Shown: positions 10,033-23,256, numbered from the stretch's first letter. The stretch is 64,000 bases of DNA from Streptomyces sp. G-G2 (GCF_030063135.1 NZ_JASISO010000008.1:124001-188000), one strand, 5' to 3'. Made by a program: numbers and translations. The notes: generated by a model not told the origin, from the letters alone.

Positions 10033-10871
10033 TCAGGCCGAGGAGACCGCCTTGCGGATCTCGTCGGCGAAGTCGCGCGCCGAGGCGCGCAGCGCGGCCG
10101 CGTCCGGGCCGTGTCGCAGGACACCGCGCGAGACGTTCGGTACGACGTTGCGCACGGCGGCGCCGAAGACCGCCGGGAGGTCGGCGGCGGTGGCGCCCTG
10201 AGCGCCGATGCCGGGGGCGAGCAGCGGGCCGTTGATGTCCAGGTCGAAGGAGGACAGGTCGCCCAGGGTGGCGCCGACGACGGCTCCGAAGGAGCCCATC
10301 GGTTCGGCGCCCGCGTTCTCGGCGGCGAGGTGCGCCAGCATGGTCGCGCCGATGCTCCGGCCGTCCTCGCGGACCGCGCGCTGGACCTCGGCGCCCTCCG
10401 GGTTGGAGGTGAGGGCCAGCACGAACAGGCCCGCGCCCGATTCCCGGGCCAGGTCCACGGCGGGCCGCAGCGAGCCGTAGCCGAGGTACGGGGAGACGGT
10501 CAGCGCGTCGGAGAAGAGCGGCGAGGCCGGGTCGAGGAAGGTCTGCGCGTAGGCCGCCATCGTCGAGCCGATGTCCCCGCGCTTGGCGTCCATGACGACC
10601 AGCGTGCCCGCGGCGCGCGCGTCCGCGACGGTCCGCTCCAGCACCGCGATGCCCCGGGAGCCGAAGCGTTCGAAGAAGGCGGCCTGCGGCTTGAAGACGG
10701 CCACCTGGTCGGCCAGGGCCTCCACCACGGTCCGGGAGAACCGCTCCAGGCCCGCGATGTCGTCCTCCAGGCCCCAGGAGGCCAGCAGGGCGGCGTGCGG
10801 GTCGATGCCGACGCACAGCGGGCCGCGGGAGTCCATGGCCTCGCGCAGGCGGGTTCCGAAGGGGGTCACGG

Positions 10872-10875
<4 letters not shown>
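10033..10875 (-). CDS. pyrF: orotidine 5'-phosphate decarboxylase (class II, mycobacterial type)
   Basis: Converts OMP to UMP, the final step of UMP synthesis. The GTG start at 10875 overlaps the pyrD stop in a GTGA tetramer, so the two are translationally coupled. The protein is 280 residues, longer than the E. coli enzyme, as in the actinobacterial class. The catalytic block is [18 protein letters not shown] (Asp-Lys-Asp array), with GIDPHAALL near the N-terminus and an [10 protein letters not shown] phosphate loop. It is the last gene of the pyrimidine block on this strand. Confidence 0.97.
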
Positions 10876-11981
<1,106 letters not shown>

Positions 11982-12010
11982 CGTCAGTCGAATCCTCGTG
12001 CGCTCATGAA

Positions 12011-12052
12011 GAGGGGGACACCCGTCGCTCGCGCGAATTCGGTGTCCCCCTC
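12011..12052 (-). terminator. hairpin between carB and pyrD
   Basis: GAGGGGGACACC (12011-12022) and GGTGTCCCCCTC (12041-12052) form a perfect 12-bp stem around an 18-base loop. It lies 14 bases past the carB stop and 29 bases before the pyrD start. It would terminate or attenuate the pyrR-to-carB transcript and divide the pathway into two expression blocks. Confidence 0.65.
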
Positions 12053-12066
12053 CCCTGGACGGGCTG

Positions 12067-15376
<3,310 letters not shown>

Positions 15377-15384
<8 letters not shown>

Positions 15385-16534
15385 GCTCGGCCTCCATCTG
15401 GGCGGTGCTCATCAAAGAAACGAAGCGGTCGAAGAGGTACGCGGCGTCGTGCGGGCCCGCGGCCGCCTCGGGGTGGTACTGGACGGAGAAGGCGGGCTGG
15501 TCGAGCAGCCGCAGGCCTTCGACGACCTGATCGTTCAGGCAGACGTGGGAGACCTCGGCGCGCCCGTAGGCGGTGTCCGAGACCTTGTCGAGGGGCGCGT
15601 CCACGGCGAAGCCGTGGTTGTGCGCGGTGATCTCGACCTTGCCGGTGGTGCGGTCCTGCACCGGCTGGTTGATGCCGCGGTGGCCGTACTTCAGCTTGTA
15701 GGTGCCGAAGCCCAGCGCGCGGCCCAGGATCTGGTTGCCGAAGCAGATGCCGAAGAGCGGGGTCTTGCGCTCCAGCACGCCCTGCATGACGGCGACGGGG
15801 CCGTCGGCGGTGGCCGGGTCGCCCGGGCCGTTGGAGAAGAACACGCCGTCGGGGTTGACCGCGTACACGTCCTCGATGGTGGCGGTGGCGGGCAGCACGT
15901 GCACCTCGATGCCGCGCTCGGCCATCCGGTGCGGGGTCATGCCCTTGATGCCGAGGTCGACGGCGGCCACGGTGAACTTCTTCTCACCGATGGCGGGGAC
16001 GACGTACGTCTCCTTGGTGGCGACCTCGGCGGAGAGGTTCGCGCCCTTCATCCGCGGGGCGTCCTGGACGCGGGCGAGCAGCGCCGCGTCGTCGGCGATC
16101 GAGGCGCCGGAGAAGATGCCGACGCGCATGGCGCCGCGCTCGCGCAGGTGGCGGGTCAGGGCGCGGGTGTCGATGCCGGAGATGCCGACGACGCCCTGCG
16201 TGACGAGCTCCTCGTCCAGCGAGCGCCGGGAGCGCCAGTTGGAGGGGACGCGGGCGGGGTCGCGTACGACGTATCCGGCGACCCAGATCCGCGAGGACTC
16301 GGGGTCGTCGTCGTTGACGCCGGTGTTGCCCACGTGCGGGGCGGTCATCACAACGACCTGGCGGTGGTACGACGGGTCGGTCAGCGTCTCCTGGTAGCCG
16401 GTCATGCCGGTGGAGAACACGGCTTCGCCGAAGGTCTCCCCCACGGCCCCGTAGGCGCGCCCGCGGAAGATGCGGCCGTCCTCCAGGACGAGTACGGCGG
16501 GAGCTTTGGCTGCTCCCCTGGTGGAGGTCGTCAT
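15377..16534 (-). CDS. carA: carbamoyl-phosphate synthase small (glutaminase) subunit
   Basis: Hydrolyses glutamine and channels ammonia to CarB. 385 residues from the ATG at 16534 ([17 protein letters not shown]). The N-terminal CPSase_sm domain contains [11 protein letters not shown] and [17 protein letters not shown]. The class I amidotransferase has the nucleophile Cys in [15 protein letters not shown] and the His/Glu pair in [13 protein letters not shown]. The ATG overlaps the stop of the preceding membrane-protein gene (ATGA), and its own end overlaps carB by eight bases. Confidence 0.98.
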
Positions 16535-17121
16535 CGTGCGGCGCCTTCCGTCGGGATGGATGAGTTCTGTGGAACAAGTGCGGTGACCGCGTCGACCCAG
16601 GCGGCGTGTTCGGCCGACCGGTCGGAGCGGAATCCGGAGTCGATCAGCTTGTCGCCGTGCGCCCAGGTGACGACGAGCAGACCGCCCTCGGTCAGTACCT
16701 TGCCCGCGATCCCCTTGTCGAGGCGGGCGCCGCGCAGCCGCGCGGCCGGTACGAAGAAGTCGGTGGCACCCGGACGGACCACGTCGAGGCCCGTGTCGGT
16801 GAGCGTCAGCTCGACCCGGCTGCGGATGCCGAGGCCGTGGGCGACGATCCGGTCGAGCCACTGCCCGGCGGTCGTGGAGCCGTGGTAGCGGCCGGTCAGG
16901 GCCAGCCGGTGTTCGGGGAGGCCGCTTGGAGCCGTGGGCAGCGCGGGCAGATCGTTCTGCAGCGCGCCGCGCCACTTCCAGCCCTGCCGCATCAGCCAGT
17001 ACACGAACGCGATGAAGACGAGCAGACCGAGGACCCACGCGATGCGGGCGTCCCAGTCGGTCACCTCCGCCGACTGTCGTCCGGCGGCCTGTGCGGCCAG
17101 TTGGATTACTGCAGGTGTCAC
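16531..17121 (-). CDS. PH-like single-pass membrane protein in the pyr operon, function unknown
   Basis: A 196-residue protein with one membrane helix (about residues 26-45, [18 protein letters not shown]). A cytoplasmic domain of about 130 residues follows, with alternating strands ending in [23 protein letters not shown], a pattern typical of bacterial PH-like domains. It starts with GTG at 17121, overlapping the pyrC stop (GTGA), and its stop overlaps the carA ATG (ATGA). It is thus locked into the pyr operon between pyrC and carA. The conserved location (from memory of other streptomycetes) suggests a link with pyrimidine enzymes at the membrane, but no function can be read from the sequence. 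Confidence 0.85.
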   Translation of the reverse strand: MTPAVIQLAAQAAGRQSAEVTDWDARIAWVLGLLVFIAFVYWLMRQGWKWRGALQNDLPALPTAPSGLPEHRLALTGRYHGSTTAGQWLDRIVAHGLGIRSRVELTLTDTGLDVVRPGATDFFVPAARLRGARLDKGIAGKVLTEGGLLVVTWAHGDKLIDSGFRSDRSAEHAAWVDAVTALVPQNSSIPTEGAAR

Positions 17122-18404
17122 GCCAGTTTCCCGTCCACGACCGTTGCCCGGCCCCGCAGGAAGGTGTGAGTGACGCGTCCCGGAAGCTCACGGCCCTGGT
17201 AGGGCGTGTTGCGGCTGCGGGAGGCGAAATGTGCGGGGTCCACGACACCACGGTACGAGGTATCGACCAAGGTCAGGTTCGCGGGTTCACCTGCCGAGAC
17301 GGCGCGGCCGTGGTGGTCCAGGCCGCCGATGCGCGCGGGGCTGAAGGACATCCGGTCGGCGACGCCCGCCCAGTCGAGCAGTCCGGTCTCCACCATCGTC
17401 TGCTGGACGACGGAGAGCGCGGTCTCCAGGCCCACCATGCCCATGGCGGCGGCGGCCCACTCGCAGTCCTTGTCCTCGTGCGGGTGCGGGGCGTGGTCGG
17501 TGGCGACGATGTCGATCGTGCCGTCGGCGAGCGCCTCGCGCAGGGCCATCACGTCGCGCTCGGTGCGCAGCGGCGGGTTGACCTTGTAGACGGGGTTGTA
17601 CGAGCGGACCAGCTCGTCGGTGAGGAGGAGGTGGTGCGGGGTGACCTCGGCGGTGACGTCGATGCCGCGGGACTTGGCCCAGCGGACGATCTCGACGGAG
17701 CCCGCGGTGGAGAGGTGGCAGATGTGCACCCGGGATCCGACGTGCTCGGCGAGGAGCACGTCACGGGCGATGACCGACTCCTCGGCGACGGCGGGCCAGC
17801 CGCCCAGGCCCAGCTCGGCGGAGACGACGCCCTCGTTCATCTGGGCGCCCTCGGTGAGGCGGGGCTCCTGGGCGTGCTGGGCGACGACGCCGCCGAAGGC
17901 CTTCACGTACTCCAGGGCGCGCCGCATGATCACGGCGTCGTCGACGCACTTGCCGTCGTCGGAGAAGACGGTGACGCGGGCGGCGGAGTCGTGCATGGCG
18001 CCCAGCTCGGCGAGCTTCTTGCCCTCCAGGCCGACGGTGACGGCGCCGATGGGCTGCACGTCGCAGTAGCCGGATTCCTTGCCGAGACGCCAGACCTGCT
18101 CGACGACACCGGCGGTGTCGGCGACCGGGAAGGTGTTCGCCATCGCGAAGACGGCGGTGTAGCCGCCGCTGGCGGCGGCGCGGGTTCCGGTGAGGACGGT
18201 CTCGGAGTCCTCGCGGCCGGGCTCGCGCAGGTGGGTGTGCAGGTCGACCAGGCCGGGCAGCAGGACCTGGCCGTCGGCCTCGATCACGGTCGCGTCGCCG
18301 GCTTCGATGCCGCTGCCGACGGCGGCGATGGTCTCGCCGTCGATCAGGACGTCCTGAGCCTCGCCACCGAGTACCTTCGCCCCACGGATAAGGATCTTGC
18401 TCAT
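17118..18404 (-). CDS. pyrC: dihydroorotase (class I)
   Basis: Zinc amidohydrolase that cyclises carbamoyl aspartate to dihydroorotate. The 428-residue length and the metal motif [13 protein letters not shown] (about residues 57-69) place it in the class I group. Further conserved sites are VFAMANTFP, the metal-ligand histidine regions [11 protein letters not shown] and [11 protein letters not shown], and the catalytic Asp in [10 protein letters not shown]. It starts two bases after the pyrB stop and ends overlapping the PH-like gene, consistent with one transcript. Confidence 0.98.
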   Translation of the reverse strand: MSKILIRGAKVLGGEAQDVLIDGETIAAVGSGIEAGDATVIEADGQVLLPGLVDLHTHLREPGREDSETVLTGTRAAASGGYTAVFAMANTFPVADTAGVVEQVWRLGKESGYCDVQPIGAVTVGLEGKKLAELGAMHDSAARVTVFSDDGKCVDDAVIMRRALEYVKAFGGVVAQHAQEPRLTEGAQMNEGVVSAELGLGGWPAVAEESVIARDVLLAEHVGSRVHICHLSTAGSVEIVRWAKSRGIDVTAEVTPHHLLLTDELVRSYNPVYKVNPPLRTERDVMALREALADGTIDIVATDHAPHPHEDKDCEWAAAAMGMVGLETALSVVQQTMVETGLLDWAGVADRMSFSPARIGGLDHHGRAVSAGEPANLTLVDTSYRGVVDPAHFASRSRNTPYQGRELPGRVTHTFLRGRATVVDGKLA

Positions 18405-18406
18405 CT

Positions 18407-19384
18407 TTACTTGCTCTCCTCGGTACGGGCGTGGCTGACGGCGGACTCGTTGCCGCCCAGAAGCAGGTACAGGACCGCCATGCGGATGGACACGCCGTTG
18501 GCGACCTGCTCGACGACGGTGCAGCGGTCGGAGTCGGCGACCTCGGCGGTGATCTCCATGCCGCGGACCATGGGGCCGGGGTGCATCACGATGCCGTGGG
18601 CGGGCATCTTCGCCATGCGCTCGCCGTCGAGGCCGTAGCGCCGTGAGTACTCGCGCTCGGTCGGGAAGAAGGCGGCGTTCATCCGCTCTCGCTGCACACG
18701 CAGCATCATGACCGCGTCGGACTTCGGCAGCACCTCGTCGAGGCTGTACGAGACCTCGCAGGGCCAGGTCTCGACGCCGATCGGGACCAGGGTGGGCGGG
18801 GCCACCAGGGTGACCTCGGCGCCCAGGGTGTGCAGCAGGTCCACGTTGGAGCGGGCGACCCGGCTGTGCAGGACGTCGCCGACGAGGGTGATCCGCTTGC
18901 CCGCGAGGTCCTGGCCGAGCGCGTCGGGGCCGACCAGGCGGCGGCGCATGGTGAAGGCGTCCAGCAGGGCCTGGGTCGGGTGCTGGTGGGTGCCGTCACC
19001 GGCGTTGATGACCGGTACGTCGATCCAGCCCGAGGTGGCGAGGCGGTAGGGGGCGCCGGAGGCGCTGTGCCGGATGACCACGGCGTCGATGCCCATGGCG
19101 GCCAGGGTCTGGGCGGTGTCCTTGAGGGACTCGCCCTTGGAGACGCTGGACCCCTTGGCGACGAAGTTGATGACGTCGGCGGAGAGGCGCTTCTCGGCGG
19201 CCTCGAAGGAGATCCGGGTGCGGGTGGAGTCCTCGAAGAAGAGGTTGCAGATGGTCAGTCCGCGCAGGGTGGGCAGCTTCTTGATCGGCCGGTCGGCGAC
19301 CCGGGCCATCTCCTCGGCGGTGTCGAGGATGAGGACGGCGTCGTCGCGCGAGAGATCGGCGGCCGAGATGAGGTGACGCTTCAT
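18407..19384 (-). CDS. pyrB: aspartate carbamoyltransferase catalytic subunit
   Basis: Condenses carbamoyl phosphate and aspartate, the committed step of pyrimidine synthesis. 325 residues from the ATG at 19384 ([17 protein letters not shown]). The carbamoyl-phosphate loop is [13 protein letters not shown], followed by [11 protein letters not shown] (mobile loop) and [10 protein letters not shown]. The C-terminal domain contains [10 protein letters not shown] and HPGPMVRG. No regulatory subunit gene (pyrI) is nearby, as expected outside enterobacteria. It is 120 bases downstream of pyrR; that gap holds a 7-bp stem (19474-19491) but no second PyrR-type loop. Confidence 0.98.
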   Translation of the reverse strand: MKRHLISAADLSRDDAVLILDTAEEMARVADRPIKKLPTLRGLTICNLFFEDSTRTRISFEAAEKRLSADVINFVAKGSSVSKGESLKDTAQTLAAMGIDAVVIRHSASGAPYRLATSGWIDVPVINAGDGTHQHPTQALLDAFTMRRRLVGPDALGQDLAGKRITLVGDVLHSRVARSNVDLLHTLGAEVTLVAPPTLVPIGVETWPCEVSYSLDEVLPKSDAVMMLRVQRERMNAAFFPTEREYSRRYGLDGERMAKMPAHGIVMHPGPMVRGMEITAEVADSDRCTVVEQVANGVSIRMAVLYLLLGGNESAVSHARTEESK

Positions 19385-19504
19385 CTGGGTGCTCCGTAAG
19401 TCGGGAGGGCAGGCAGTCGGGCAGGCTGGATGACGGGCAGGCGTCGGCCCGGGATCCGGGCGGGCTTCGGCGCGGACCCCGCGGGGGGTCCTCACTCGTT
19501 CGGG

Positions 19505-20107
19505 CTACTGCCCGCCTGCCGGGGCGGTCCGCTGGCCGAGCAGTACGGCGTCGCGGCCGTCCTCCTCCTGGAGCTGGACCATGACGGTCTCCCGCAGCGA
19601 GGTGGGGAGGTTCTTCCCGACGTAGTCGGCGCGGATCGGCAGCTCGCGGTGGCCCCGGTCGACGAGGACCGCGAGCTGTACGGCGCGGGGGCGGCCGATG
19701 TCGCCGAGGGCGTCGAGGGCGGCCCGGATGGTGCGGCCGGAGAAGAGCACGTCGTCGACGAGGACGACGAGGCGGCCGTCGATGCCCTCACCGGGGATCT
19801 CGGTGCGGCCGATGGCGCGGGCGGGCTTCATCCGGAGGTCGTCGCGGTACATGGTGATGTCGAGGGAGCCGACCGGGACCTTGGTCGCGGTGATCTCTTC
19901 GAGCTTGGCGGCGAGCCTGCGGGCGAGGAAGACACCGCGGGTCGGAATGCCGAGGAGCACCACGTCGTCGGCACCCTTGGCGCGTTCGACGATCTCGTGG
20001 GCGATGCGGGTCAGCACCCGCGCGATGTCCTGCGCCTCCAGAACGGGGCGGGCGGCATCGGCTGTCTGCGGGGCGGGTTGGGCGTGCGGGGTGTGCTGGG
20101 CGTCCAT
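19505..20107 (-). CDS. pyrR: PyrR, pyrimidine operon RNA-binding regulator / uracil phosphoribosyltransferase
   Basis: Binds UMP and a conserved RNA hairpin to repress pyr genes, and has PRTase ancestry. The 200-residue protein has an alanine-rich leader (residues 1-25) and then the PyrR core. It contains [13 protein letters not shown], the PRPP site [18 protein letters not shown] (about residues 113-130), [20 protein letters not shown] and a C-terminal strand. The ATG at 20107 is preceded by AAGGAGG, and a candidate PyrR-binding hairpin overlaps the leader just upstream. It is the first gene of the operon, so the protein would repress its own translation. Confidence 0.97.
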   Translation of the reverse strand: MDAQHTPHAQPAPQTADAARPVLEAQDIARVLTRIAHEIVERAKGADDVVLLGIPTRGVFLARRLAAKLEEITATKVPVGSLDITMYRDDLRMKPARAIGRTEIPGEGIDGRLVVLVDDVLFSGRTIRAALDALGDIGRPRAVQLAVLVDRGHRELPIRADYVGKNLPTSLRETVMVQLQEEDGRDAVLLGQRTAPAGGQ

Positions 20108-20115
20108 GAAGAGGA

Positions 20116-20151
20116 CCTCCTTCTCCGCCTCACGGGACGGACCTTAAAGGA
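20116..20151 (-). promoter_or_regulatory. candidate PyrR-binding hairpin overlapping the pyrR ribosome binding site
   Basis: In the pyr leader (minus strand) CCGTCCCGTGAGGCGG (20140-20125) folds as CCG-U-CC, loop CGUGA, GG-CGG. It matches the Bacillus PyrR-site consensus ARUCCNGNGAGGYU at 12 of 14 positions. An outer helix can form between UCCUUU (20151-20146) and GAAGGA (20123-20118), which would sequester the AAGGAGG ribosome binding site (20122-20116). A purine-rich 5' internal bulge (AAGGU) between the helices is also typical. This fits PyrR-dependent translational repression as described for Mycobacterium smegmatis. Confidence 0.65.
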
Positions 20152-20270
20152 CGTCTGGCCGACCGCTTGAGACGGCCGGGTCGTACGGATTCCACGGTAC
20201 CAGGGCCTTACGGGGCCGCCGGACCGGGGCCCTGCGGACCCCCCTGGGAGGAGGACGGAGACCATTCGGC

Positions 20271-20300
20271 TTGACGCATCCAAGTAACGCTGCGTAACCT
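20271..20300 (+). promoter_or_regulatory. bldD promoter
   Basis: TTGACG (20271-20276) and TAACCT (20295-20300) are separated by 18 bases and match -35 TTGACN and -10 TANNNT. The predicted start near 20307 gives a leader of about 70 bases. The -10 is embedded in the tandem BldD boxes, so BldD bound there would block polymerase. Confidence 0.7.
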
Positions 20301-20312
20301 CACAGTGAGTTA
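20285..20312. promoter_or_regulatory. two tandem BldD operators over the bldD promoter
   Basis: TAACGCTGCGTAA (20285-20297) is a perfect match to the BldD consensus TNACNCWGNGTNA. TCACAGTGAGTTA (20300-20312) matches with one difference. They overlap the spacer, the -10 and the predicted transcription start of bldD. Direct autorepression of bldD through two sites is established in S. coelicolor; here the arrangement is read from sequence. Confidence 0.75.
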
Positions 20313-20376
20313 CCAGCCGCGCGGCGCAGCCGCACGTTGTCCATATGATCACAGCGTCACAGCGTCCGGGAGCGTT

Positions 20377-20877
20377 ATGTCCAGCGAATACGCCAAGCAG
20401 CTCGGGGCCAAGCTCCGTGCCATCCGCACCCAGCAGGGCCTTTCCCTCCACGGTGTCGAGGAGAAGTCCCAGGGCCGGTGGAAGGCCGTGGTGGTCGGGT
20501 CGTACGAGCGCGGAGACCGCGCCGTGACCGTCCAGCGCCTCGCCGAGCTGGCGGACTTCTACGGAGTGCCGGTGCAGGAACTGCTGCCGGGCACCACGCC
20601 GGGCGGAGCGGCCGAGCCGCCGCCGAAGCTGCGCCTGGACCTGGAGCGCCTGGCCCACGTGCCGGCCGAGAAGGCGGGCCCGCTCCAGCGCTACGCGGCG
20701 ACGATCCAGAGCCAGCGCGGCGACTACAACGGCAAGGTGCTCTCGATCCGCCAGGACGACCTGCGCACCCTCGCCGTCATCTACGACCAGTCCCCCTCGG
20801 TCCTGACCGAGCAGCTCATCAGCTGGGGCGTACTGGACGCGGACGCGCGCCGCGCCGTGACGCACGAGGAGATCTGA
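20377..20877 (+). CDS. bldD: developmental master repressor BldD
   Basis: Represses sporulation genes during vegetative growth when dimerised by tetrameric c-di-GMP. 166 residues from the ATG at 20377. The N-terminal XRE-type helix-turn-helix spans about residues 5-65 (LGAKLRAIRTQQGLSLHGVEEKS, then VGSYERGDRAVTVQRLAEL). The c-di-GMP site RXD-X8-RXXD is intact as RGD then RQDD (about residues 114-128). The C-terminal ligand domain continues to VTHEEI. It lies divergently from pyrR, with BldD boxes over its own promoter and an 18-bp terminator behind it. The near-perfect resemblance to S. coelicolor BldD (from memory) is the strongest sign that the host is a streptomycete. Confidence 0.99.
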   Translation: MSSEYAKQLGAKLRAIRTQQGLSLHGVEEKSQGRWKAVVVGSYERGDRAVTVQRLAELADFYGVPVQELLPGTTPGGAAEPPPKLRLDLERLAHVPAEKAGPLQRYAATIQSQRGDYNGKVLSIRQDDLRTLAVIYDQSPSVLTEQLISWGVLDADARRAVTHEEI

Positions 20878-20919
20878 GCGACGCTCTGAGATCCGGGGCG
20901 AAGCCCAGCAGAAACGTTA

Positions 20920-20966
20920 CCGGTGGGGGCCGGGAAGCCATTGACTTCCCGGCCCCCACCGGTTTT
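20920..20966 (+). terminator. intrinsic terminator of bldD
   Basis: A perfect 18-bp stem (20920-20937 with 20945-20962), seven-base loop and TTTT run immediately after. It begins 43 bases past the bldD stop codon and is the only terminator in the window with a proper T-run. Confidence 0.9.
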
Positions 20967-21002
20967 CGCGTACCGGGCACCGGTTCACAACGTCCCACGA
21001 AC

Positions 21003-21047
21003 ACCCGAAGGGCCCGCAGCGCGCGATGCGCTGCGGGCCCTTCGGGT
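21003..21047 (-). terminator. terminator of the efp-nusB transcript
   Basis: A perfect 20-bp stem (21003-21022 with 21028-21047) with loop GCGAT. It ends 33 bases past the nusB stop on the minus strand. With the bldD terminator it forms a back-to-back pair between convergent genes. Confidence 0.85.
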
Positions 21048-21079
21048 ACCGAACCGTTCCGGCCGTACCGGACGCGGCA

Positions 21080-21523
21080 CTAGTCGCGCTCGTCCCGCCG
21101 CAGCTTCGGCTTGAGGTCCTTGAACCGGGCCAGCAGCCCGTTCACGAACGACGGGGACTCGTCGGTGGAGAACTCTTTGGCGAGCTGCACGGCCTCGTCG
21201 ATCGCCACGGCGTCCGGGGTCTCGTCGACCCAGATCAGCTCGTAGGCACCCAGCCGCACGATGTTCCGGTCCACGACCGGCATGCGGTCGAGGTCCCAGT
21301 CCACGGCGTAGGTGACGATCAGGTCGTCGATGCGGTCCACCTTGTCGGCGTACCCCTCGACGAGGGTCATCGTGTACTCGCTGACCGCGGGCTGCCGCCC
21401 GTCGGTGTCGTTCCGAGAGTGACGGACCCAGTCCGCGAGGACCTCGCGCACGGGCACGTCGCGCTGGTCGGCCTCGAAGAGGATCTGGAAAGCACGCTTG
21501 CGGGCGTTGCTCCGGGCTCCCAC
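21080..21523 (-). CDS. nusB: transcription antitermination factor NusB
   Basis: All-helical RNA-binding protein that, with S10 (NusE), binds boxA and prevents premature termination of rRNA transcription. 147 residues from the GTG at 21523. It shows MGARSNARKRAFQILFEAD at the N-terminus and the C-terminal block TPDAVAIDEAVQLAKEFSTDESPSFVNGLLARF (split here by position: TPDAVAIDEAVQLAKEF, then SPSFVNGLL). It starts two bases after the efp stop, so it is co-translated with efp. A strong terminator follows. Confidence 0.97.
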   Translation of the reverse strand: MGARSNARKRAFQILFEADQRDVPVREVLADWVRHSRNDTDGRQPAVSEYTMTLVEGYADKVDRIDDLIVTYAVDWDLDRMPVVDRNIVRLGAYELIWVDETPDAVAIDEAVQLAKEFSTDESPSFVNGLLARFKDLKPKLRRDERD

Positions 21524-21525
21524 GG

Positions 21526-22092
21526 TTAGCTGTTCACCCGGCCGAGGTAGTCGCTGGTGCGGGTGTCGACCTTGACCTTCTCGCCGGTGGTGACGAAGAG
21601 CGGGACCTGGATCTCGTGACCGGTCTGCAGGGTCGCCGGCTTGGTGCCGCCGGTGGAGCGGTCGCCCTGGACACCCGGGTCGGTGTGCTCGATCACGAGC
21701 TCGACGGCCGCGGGGAGCTCGACGTAGAGCACCTCGCCCTCGTGCTGCGCGACGGAGGCGGTGAAGCCCTCGATGAGGAAGTTGGCGGCGTCGCCGACGG
21801 CCTTGCGGTCGACCATCAGCTGGTCGAACGTCGACATGTCCATGAAGACGAAGTAGTCGCCGTCCATGTACGAGAACTGCATGTCACGGCGGTCAATGGT
21901 GGCCGTCTCGACCTTGGTGCCGGCGTTGAACGTCTTGTCGACGACCTTGCCGGACATCACGCTCTTGAGCTTGGTGCGCACGAAGGCCGGGCCCTTACCG
22001 GGCTTGACGTGCTGAAACTCGACGACGGACCAGAGCTGGCCCCCGTCGAGCTTGAGCACCATGCCGTTCTTGAGGTCGTTCGTGGAAGCCAC
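21526..22092 (-). CDS. efp: translation elongation factor P
   Basis: Relieves ribosome stalling at polyproline stretches by binding between the P and E sites. 188 residues from the GTG at 22092, with ribosome binding site AGGAGA. It has three beta-barrel domains. The tip loop of domain I reads [15 protein letters not shown], with the lysine in a PGKGP loop. This loop type defines the actinobacterial EF-P subfamily reported to work with an unmodified lysine, and no epmA/epmB-like or deoxyhypusine-like modification gene is seen nearby. nusB follows after two bases. Confidence 0.98.
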   Translation of the reverse strand: MASTNDLKNGMVLKLDGGQLWSVVEFQHVKPGKGPAFVRTKLKSVMSGKVVDKTFNAGTKVETATIDRRDMQFSYMDGDYFVFMDMSTFDQLMVDRKAVGDAANFLIEGFTASVAQHEGEVLYVELPAAVELVIEHTDPGVQGDRSTGGTKPATLQTGHEIQVPLFVTTGEKVKVDTRTSDYLGRVNS

Positions 22093-22143
22093 GGTTGCGA
22101 AATCTCCTGGACTGGTGGACCACGGGTGGCGCGCACAGCAGAG

Positions 22144-23256
22144 CTAGAGCGCGAGCAGCTCCTTGGTCGTGATGGTGAGTAGCTCGGGTCCGCCGTCCGC
22201 CTCAGGGCGTACGACGAGCGTGTCATCGATCCGGACGCCGCCCCGGCCCGGGAGGTGAACCCCCGGTTCGACGGTGACCGGCACGCAAGCGTCCAGTTTA
22301 CCCATTGCTGTGGGTGCAAGCTGCGGGTCCTCGTCGATTTCGAGACCGACGCCGTGTCCGGTCCACGGAGCGAGGCCCTCACCGTGCCCCGCGGAGTCCA
22401 GTACGGAGCGCGCCGCGTGGTCCACGTCGCGGTACGCGGCCCCGGGTACCAGGGCCTCACGGCCCGCCCGCTGGGCGGCGAAGACGAGGTCGTACAGCTC
22501 GATCTGCCAGTCCGCGGGGGTGGTGCCGATGACGAAGGTACGGCCGATCTCACAGCGGTAGCCCCGGTAGTTCGCGCCCAGGCAGACGGAGAGGAAATCG
22601 CCCTCCTCCACCCGTCGGTCGGAGGGCCGGTGCCGGGCCCGTCCGGAGTGCGGGCCGGCGCCGACGGAGGTGGGGAAGGCCGGGCCGTCGGCGCCGTGGT
22701 CGACCAGCCGCCGCTCCAGCTCCAGGGCGAGGTGGCGTTCGGTGCGCCCGACGAGGATGGACTCCAGGAGTTCACCGAGGGCCTGGTCCGCGATCTCGGC
22801 GGCGATCCGAAGACAGGCGATCTCCTCCTCGTCCTTGATCACCCGCTGCTGCTCCACGGCGTTCCCCAGGTCGGTCAGCCGCAGCCGGGGCGCCACCGAG
22901 CCGAGCGCGCGGTGCCGGGCGACCGTGAGGTGGTGTTCCTCCACGGCGAGCGAGTCCACGCGTACGTCCGCACTCCGGGCGAGGTCGGCCGCGGCGACGG
23001 CGGGATCACTGCCGGGGCCGGACAGGAGGGACAGCCGCAGGTGTTCGTCGAGCCGTCCCTCGTCCGCTTCACCGGAGGGCGAGGTGGCGCAGAAGAGCAC
23101 GTCCTCGGCCGGCCCGATCAGCAGTACCGCGCCCTCGGGGAAGGCCCCGGCGAGGTAGCGGACGTTGGCCGGACGCGTGATGAGAGCGGCCGAGGTGCCC
23201 GCTGCGGCACAGCGGTCGCGAAGCAGGGCCCGACGGGCCGCGTACACGTCTGACAT
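22144..23256 (-). CDS. M24-family (Xaa-Pro aminopeptidase-like) protein with altered metal ligands
   Basis: A 370-residue two-domain protein: a creatinase-like N-terminal domain (residues 1-135) and a pita-bread M24 domain (140-370). In an active M24 enzyme such as E. coli PepP the two metals are held by Asp, Asp, His, Glu, Glu. Here these positions read Cys225 (SVCLGANY), Glu236 (RCEIGRTF), His301 (TGHGVGLE), Glu330 (TVEPGV) and Asp344 (VRIDD). Three of five ligands differ, so peptidase activity is doubtful. The start is ATG at 23256 (MSDVYAARRALLRDRC). It lies 51 bases upstream of efp, and the M24-efp pairing is common in bacteria. Confidence 0.85.
   Translation of the reverse strand: MSDVYAARRALLRDRCAAAGTSAALITRPANVRYLAGAFPEGAVLLIGPAEDVLFCATSPSGEADEGRLDEHLRLSLLSGPGSDPAVAAADLARSADVRVDSLAVEEHHLTVARHRALGSVAPRLRLTDLGNAVEQQRVIKDEEEIACLRIAAEIADQALGELLESILVGRTERHLALELERRLVDHGADGPAFPTSVGAGPHSGRARHRPSDRRVEEGDFLSVCLGANYRGYRCEIGRTFVIGTTPADWQIELYDLVFAAQRAGREALVPGAAYRDVDHAARSVLDSAGHGEGLAPWTGHGVGLEIDEDPQLAPTAMGKLDACVPVTVEPGVHLPGRGGVRIDDTLVVRPEADGGPELLTITTKELLAL

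Noticed and set aside
19385..19504. Second PyrR-binding loop between pyrR and pyrB, as in Bacillus
   Set aside because: No UCCNGNGAGG sequence is present on the minus strand. The 7-bp GGACCCC/GGGGTCC stem there is a plain hairpin.
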